From positions 1-64,000 of the forward strand of contig JAFSSM010000032.1 in the NCBI GenBank assembly GCA_017451025.1: a stretch of DNA of 64,000 nucleotides, read 5' to 3'. Both the position numbers and the translations under genes were made by a program. This document shows, one piece after another, positions 60,310-64,000 of this stretch. Source of the DNA: Synergistaceae bacterium. Its GTDB lineage: Bacteria; Synergistota; Synergistia; Synergistales; Aminobacteriaceae. The notes under the pieces are model-generated. The model did no database searches. It saw nothing but the letters and a program-made list of their open reading frames with translations, and had not been told where the DNA came from. Every line of letters begins with the position of its first letter. Positions within the stretch are counted from its first letter, which is position 1.

Positions 60310-61161
60310 TTATTTCACTGCTCCGTTTATTACGCCATTTATGATTTGCTTTTGAGCTACCAGGTAGAATATTAGCATAGGCAGCAAGGCCAATAAATAC
60401 GACGCAAACGCAAGGTTATAGTTAGTGCCGAACTGAGTCTGGAACGTCAGCTGTGCAAGAGGAAGCGTAGTCATTCCGGAGCCGGACATGATTACGAGCG
60501 GGGTCATAACGTCGTTCCACGTGCCTAACGCTGTAAGGACAGCAACAGTTGCGTGCATCGGCCACATCAGCGGGAAAATTATCTTCCAGTAGGTCGTCCA
60601 CGTTGAAGCACCGTCAACATGTGCCGCTTCCTCAAGCGCAATCGGTATGTTCTTCAGGTAGCCGGCATAAAGCAGTACGTTCATCGGCATGTAGAACACC
60701 ACGTACAGGATGATTACTCCGAACATGTTATCGATGTGGAGCTGTGCGGTCTGCTTTACCAGCGGCATCATCAGAATCGCGAACGGCACGAACATTCCGC
60801 TGACGATGTAGAAGTAGCTGAACCTGTAGAACTTGTTCGTATTCATGTTGCGGGCGACTGCATAACCCATCAGCGAGTGAATGATTATCGAGATTACCAT
60901 TGTGATGCCCGTGATTAAGAAGCTGTTGAACAGCGACCGCCAGAAGTCCGTAACCCTCATTGCCTCGCGGAAATTGTCGAGGCTCCATTCTTTCGGGAAG
61001 GACAGAAGACCGATTACGCTGTTGGTCATCTCGCTTGGCTGCTTGAAGGCAATGATGACCGTCATGTACAGCGGGAAAAGAACCGTGAACAGTCCCAGCA
61101 GCAGCAATATTGTTATGGGCCAGTTGAAGCGTTCAGTGGCCTTGATTTCCTGATTAGCCAT
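60310..61161 (-). CDS. Carbohydrate ABC transporter permease, MalG type
   Basis: A 283-residue permease with six transmembrane helices. The coupling motif is LEEAAHVDGASTWTTYWKIIFPL near residue 180, typical of binding-protein-dependent sugar transporters of the CUT1 class. It overlaps the previous permease gene by 1 nt. Confidence 0.94.
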   Translation of the reverse strand: MANQEIKATERFNWPITILLLLGLFTVLFPLYMTVIIAFKQPSEMTNSVIGLLSFPKEWSLDNFREAMRVTDFWRSLFNSFLITGITMVISIIIHSLMGYAVARNMNTNKFYRFSYFYIVSGMFVPFAILMMPLVKQTAQLHIDNMFGVIILYVVFYMPMNVLLYAGYLKNIPIALEEAAHVDGASTWTTYWKIIFPLMWPMHATVAVLTALGTWNDVMTPLVIMSGSGMTTLPLAQLTFQTQFGTNYNLAFASYLLALLPMLIFYLVAQKQIINGVINGAVK

Positions 61162-62015
61162 TATAGCTGTTCCTCCTTCTTGTTGAGATACTTGAGCTGA
61201 AGCACCGAGATTATCACTATCACGATGAAGAATATTACTGCGTTTGCGCTCTGGAAGCCGAACTGCCCGCCTGCCATTCCGTTATTGTAGATGAGGAACG
61301 AGATGGACTCCGTGCTCTGTGCCGGGCCTCCCTTAGTCAGTGCCATAATCTGGTCAAACACCATCAGGTTATTCTTCATGCACAGCACCATGTTAATCGT
61401 GAAGAACGGCATAATCAGCGGGAAGGTGATATAGCGGAATCTGTTCCACCCTGTAGCACCGTCAAGAGATGCCGCCTCGTACACATCCTCCGGTACTGTC
61501 TGAAGCCCTGAGATGTAGATTAACGTGTTCATTGCGATTGACTGCCACGCGCAGACTATCACGATTGCAACCCAAGCCCACGTCTGGCTGGCTAACATGC
61601 TTGCGGCGTGAGTTATTGCCGGAAGAATGTACGTGAATATGTAGCTGAAGATATAGCCCACAACCAGCGCGCCGAGAATGTTCGGGACAAAGTACATGCC
61701 GCGAAGGAAACTCTTGAAGCGGATTTTTGCGTTGAGCGCGAGTGCCATTGCGAGGCTGATAATGTTAATCAGTATCGTAGCCACAAGTGCCAGCTTGAAC
61801 GTGAACCAGTAGGAATTGCCGACGCGTGTATCGGTGAACAGGTCGATGTAATTCCTCCAGCCTACCCAGTCATATTTTGTGCCGTAGCCCCTGAAGTTGG
61901 TGAAGCTGTAGATAAATCCCTTGATGAGGGGCAGAGTGTTGAAGCAGAAGAACAGCAGCAGTATCGGTACTGCTATCATCATAAACGTGCGAGACCTCTC
62001 GTTCTGACTCTTCAT
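61161..62015 (-). CDS. Carbohydrate ABC transporter permease, MalF type
   Basis: A 284-residue CUT1 permease with six transmembrane helices and the coupling motif VYEAASLDGATGWNRFRYITFPLI near residue 180. It pairs with the MalG-type permease to form the channel. The start is preceded by AAGGAGGAA. Confidence 0.94.
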   Translation of the reverse strand: MKSQNERSRTFMMIAVPILLLFFCFNTLPLIKGFIYSFTNFRGYGTKYDWVGWRNYIDLFTDTRVGNSYWFTFKLALVATILINIISLAMALALNAKIRFKSFLRGMYFVPNILGALVVGYIFSYIFTYILPAITHAASMLASQTWAWVAIVIVCAWQSIAMNTLIYISGLQTVPEDVYEAASLDGATGWNRFRYITFPLIMPFFTINMVLCMKNNLMVFDQIMALTKGGPAQSTESISFLIYNNGMAGGQFGFQSANAVIFFIVIVIISVLQLKYLNKKEEQL

Positions 62016-62031
62016 GAATGATTCCTCCTTC

Positions 62032-63273
62032 CTAGTGTGAAGCGTTGTACTTCTGGACCTTGCTGATTAAGTCCCTGTTGTAGCGTATCCAGTCCTTATC
62101 GAACTTGGCCAGGAACTCGTCAACGTTGCCGTTAATCAGGAATGTCTGTATTATCGCGCTAACCGACATTTCAGACGGATAATGATGGTCGTGGTAGTCC
62201 GCCATTTTTCCAGCGTCAATGTAGGTCTTCATTCCGTCAAGCATAGGTGCGAGCCTGAACTCTCCCTTAACGCACGGTACGCCGTTCTGTGCGTCAACGT
62301 ACAGCTGGATGTTCTCCGGCTCGAGCAGGAAGTCTATAACCTTGTAGGCTGCTTCTTTATGCGGGCATTCCTCGAGCACGCAGAACATGAGGTCAACTCC
62401 GCTGTTGAGGGTCTGTGCACCCGGCTCATCCCTTGCCGGGAAAACGAAAGAGTCGATGTTCATGTTGGGGTTGACCGAGCGGATCTGCGGGACTGCATAG
62501 CTCCCGATTGTGTACATTGCGGACTCTCCGCGCGCAAAGGCCGTACACGCATCATTGTAGCCGTAAGCGAACGGTCCTTCCTCTCCGTACTTAAGGAGGG
62601 CAAGCACCTTCTCGGCAACTTCACGGTACTGTTCGGTGAAGGTAGTCTTTCCGGCGTTGACCTGCTGGCAGACATCAGCGGGAGCAATTCCTACCGCGAG
62701 TGCATTCCATGGAGCAAGTGTTGTCCACGTGTCGCGGTAGCCGAAATACAGCGGACGTATCCCTGCGGCCTGAATGTCATCACACAGCTTGACGAACTCC
62801 GGCCAAGAGTCCGGAATCTTCCATCCGTGCTCGTTGAACATGTCGCGGTTGTAGAGTATTCCTGCGGCGTTTGCCATGAAGGGCACTCCGTAAGTCCCGG
62901 GCTCAGGAAGGAACTTCAAGCCGTTGATGATGTCGATATACGCGGGCTTAATCTTCGAGAGGCCCGGATAGTCTGACACGTCGGCGAGGAGTCCTGCGTC
63001 CTGGAAGTTCGAGAAGTCCATATCTCCGCCTATCCCGATAATGTCAGGGTAATTCTCGCGGATAAATCTCGTCTTCATGATGGTAACTGCATCTGCAGGC
63101 GACAAGAACCGCACGTGAATATCCGTGTGTGAAGCGTTGAATTTTTCCTCGAGCTGCTTGAAAGTCTCGTAGGCTTCCTGCTTGTAGTGCACTAACTCAA
63201 TCTCAACAGGTGCTGACCATGCCATACCCGCGAGGCACAGCATCAGCACTAATCCTGATACTAAGCGTCTCAT
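62032..63273 (-). CDS. Extracellular sugar-binding protein (solute-binding family 1)
   Basis: A 413-residue binding protein with a signal peptide (MRRLVSGLVLMLCLAGMAWS) and no lipobox cysteine, so it should be periplasmic rather than lipid-anchored, consistent with a diderm cell. Family 1 stretches are NFQDAGLLADVSDYP, VPFMANAAGILYNRDMFNEHGW and a C-terminal helix. With GalA downstream, the ligand is probably an alpha-galactoside. Confidence 0.93.
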   Translation of the reverse strand: MRRLVSGLVLMLCLAGMAWSAPVEIELVHYKQEAYETFKQLEEKFNASHTDIHVRFLSPADAVTIMKTRFIRENYPDIIGIGGDMDFSNFQDAGLLADVSDYPGLSKIKPAYIDIINGLKFLPEPGTYGVPFMANAAGILYNRDMFNEHGWKIPDSWPEFVKLCDDIQAAGIRPLYFGYRDTWTTLAPWNALAVGIAPADVCQQVNAGKTTFTEQYREVAEKVLALLKYGEEGPFAYGYNDACTAFARGESAMYTIGSYAVPQIRSVNPNMNIDSFVFPARDEPGAQTLNSGVDLMFCVLEECPHKEAAYKVIDFLLEPENIQLYVDAQNGVPCVKGEFRLAPMLDGMKTYIDAGKMADYHDHHYPSEMSVSAIIQTFLINGNVDEFLAKFDKDWIRYNRDLISKVQKYNASH

Positions 63274-63284
63274 GTTTCCGCCTC

Positions 63285-64000
63285 CTAGTGGATGATTGCC
63301 TGCTCAGTCTCTTTGTCGAACACGTGAATCTTGTCCACATCGAACGCAAAGCTCATTGTGTCGCCCACTGCGGCCTGGCTGGACTGGCCTACTTTTGCGG
63401 ACATTGATGCTCCTGCGAAGTCGAAGTACAGCTGAACTTCAGCACCCAGAAGCTCGAACACGGTTATCTTTGCGCTGAAGGGGGCGGTGAGTTTGCAGAG
63501 AGCTTCTGCCTTAGCGTCGTAGACGTTCTCGGGCCTGACACCCATAACTACAGTTTTTCCGACATAGCCTTTATCCCTGAGCACGTCGACTTTCTCTCTG
63601 GGAAGCTCAAAGCTGGTTCCGCCTGCTATAAGGTCGTTGCCGTCGAACCTTGCGTCGATGAAGTTCATCTGCGGCGAGCCGATGAACCCTGCAACAAAAA
63701 GATTATTCGGTCTGTTGTACAGTTCTGTGGGGGTTGCTACCTGCTGGACGATTCCGTCCTTCATGACGACGATTCTTGTTCCGAGCGTCATTGCTTCGGT
63801 CTGGTCGTGGGTAACGTAAATCACAGTTGCGCCGAGCCTGTCGTGGAGTTTTGCGATCTCTGCCCTCATCTGAACGCGGAGCTTAGCGTCAAGGTTGGAG
63901 AGCGGCTCATCCATCAGGAACACCTGCGGACTGCGGACGATTGCACGGCCCATTGCTACGCGCTGCCTCTGTCCGCCGGAGAGCTGGGAGGGTCTGCGGT
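63285..64000 (-). CDS. Sugar ABC transporter ATPase, MsmK/UgpC type (partial)
   Basis: The gene runs off the right edge; the visible 238 codons start in the [10 protein letters not shown] signature. Walker B is [13 protein letters not shown], the H-loop is [12 protein letters not shown], and the TOBE regulatory domain follows ([23 protein letters not shown]). It powers the CUT1 transporter encoded downstream. Such ATPases may serve several transporters. Walker A lies outside the window. Confidence 0.95.
   Translation of the reverse strand, partial: RRPSQLSGGQRQRVAMGRAIVRSPQVFLMDEPLSNLDAKLRVQMRAEIAKLHDRLGATVIYVTHDQTEAMTLGTRIVVMKDGIVQQVATPTELYNRPNNLFVAGFIGSPQMNFIDARFDGNDLIAGGTSFELPREKVDVLRDKGYVGKTVVMGVRPENVYDAKAEALCKLTAPFSAKITVFELLGAEVQLYFDFAGASMSAKVGQSSQAAVGDTMSFAFDVDKIHVFDKETEQAIIH

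Noticed and set aside
59500-60375. A 291-codon plus-strand open frame opposite the alpha-galactosidase gene
   Set aside because: It is antisense to a complete GH36 gene and its composition shows no recognisable domain.

Overview
The window looks like chromosomal DNA of an anaerobic, probably gut- or rumen-associated member of the Synergistota (Synergistetes). The main evidence is three secreted proteins whose C-termini match the Synergist-CTERM sorting signal (Gly-Gly-Cys motif, hydrophobic helix, basic end): the partial gene at the left edge, the beta-helix protein at 2681-4621 and the protein at 43747-44850. The metabolic genes fit an anaerobe: Isc-type Fe-S assembly, L-cysteine desulfidase, flavodiiron protein, IspH, PFL/DUF711 and iron-dependent alcohol dehydrogenase. 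The phylum call is inference from protein family content, not from a marker tree.

Layout. 1-2654: end of a surface protein and the iscR-nifS-nifU operon, with a G-rich telomere-like repeat between nifS and nifU. 2681-4621: a Pmp-like beta-helix surface protein interrupted at a G12 tract and a T7 run. 4691-13433: cyuA, a dicarboxylate symporter, a LysR regulator, an aldo/keto reductase, an acetyltransferase and a hydrolase, interleaved with decaying genes (AAA+ ATPase, membrane protein, esterase, second aldo/keto reductase). 13434-25807: an SDR oxidoreductase, then mostly leftward housekeeping genes (ftsB-like, argS, secA, thpR, a nitroreductase, rpsA, ispH, miaA). 25926-30718: rhodanese, DegT aminotransferase, a truncated MmeI-like methyltransferase, a TIM44-like protein, an unknown coiled-coil protein and tRNA-Asn. 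30857-37445: a type IV pilus operon (two pilins, pilC, pilT, pilB) with an EpsG-like polysaccharide gene. 37526-43701: hisS, a glycosyltransferase interrupted by a G14 tract, speE-fprA, a Sel1 protein and an alcohol dehydrogenase. 43747-50024: a Synergist-CTERM protein, then a tight leftward operon hisC-hisB-MNT-HEPN/nitroreductase-rsmG-atpZ-like, then a methyltransferase with a broken MvaI/BcnI-type endonuclease. 50106-58082: a tripartite DHH-CBS-tRNA nucleotidyltransferase, a frameshifted AIPR defence gene, the PFL-ACT pair, a CDF transporter and an M20 hydrolase with a palindrome inserted in frame. 58159-64000: an alpha-galactoside uptake and hydrolysis operon running off the right edge.

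Two themes stand out. First, long homopolymeric G/C tracts (12, 14 and 11) lie at three cell-surface loci: just after a signal peptide, inside a capsule-type glycosyltransferase, and at the expected -35 position of a pilin promoter. The two coding tracts are each one G too long for an open frame, as expected for phase-variable genes in the OFF state, although homopolymer assembly error must be excluded. Second, defence-type genes are mostly in decay (MvaI-like nuclease, AIPR, MmeI fragment), while a MNT/HEPN toxin-antitoxin pair is intact and its HEPN partner is fused in frame to a nitroreductase that keeps its own ribosome binding site.
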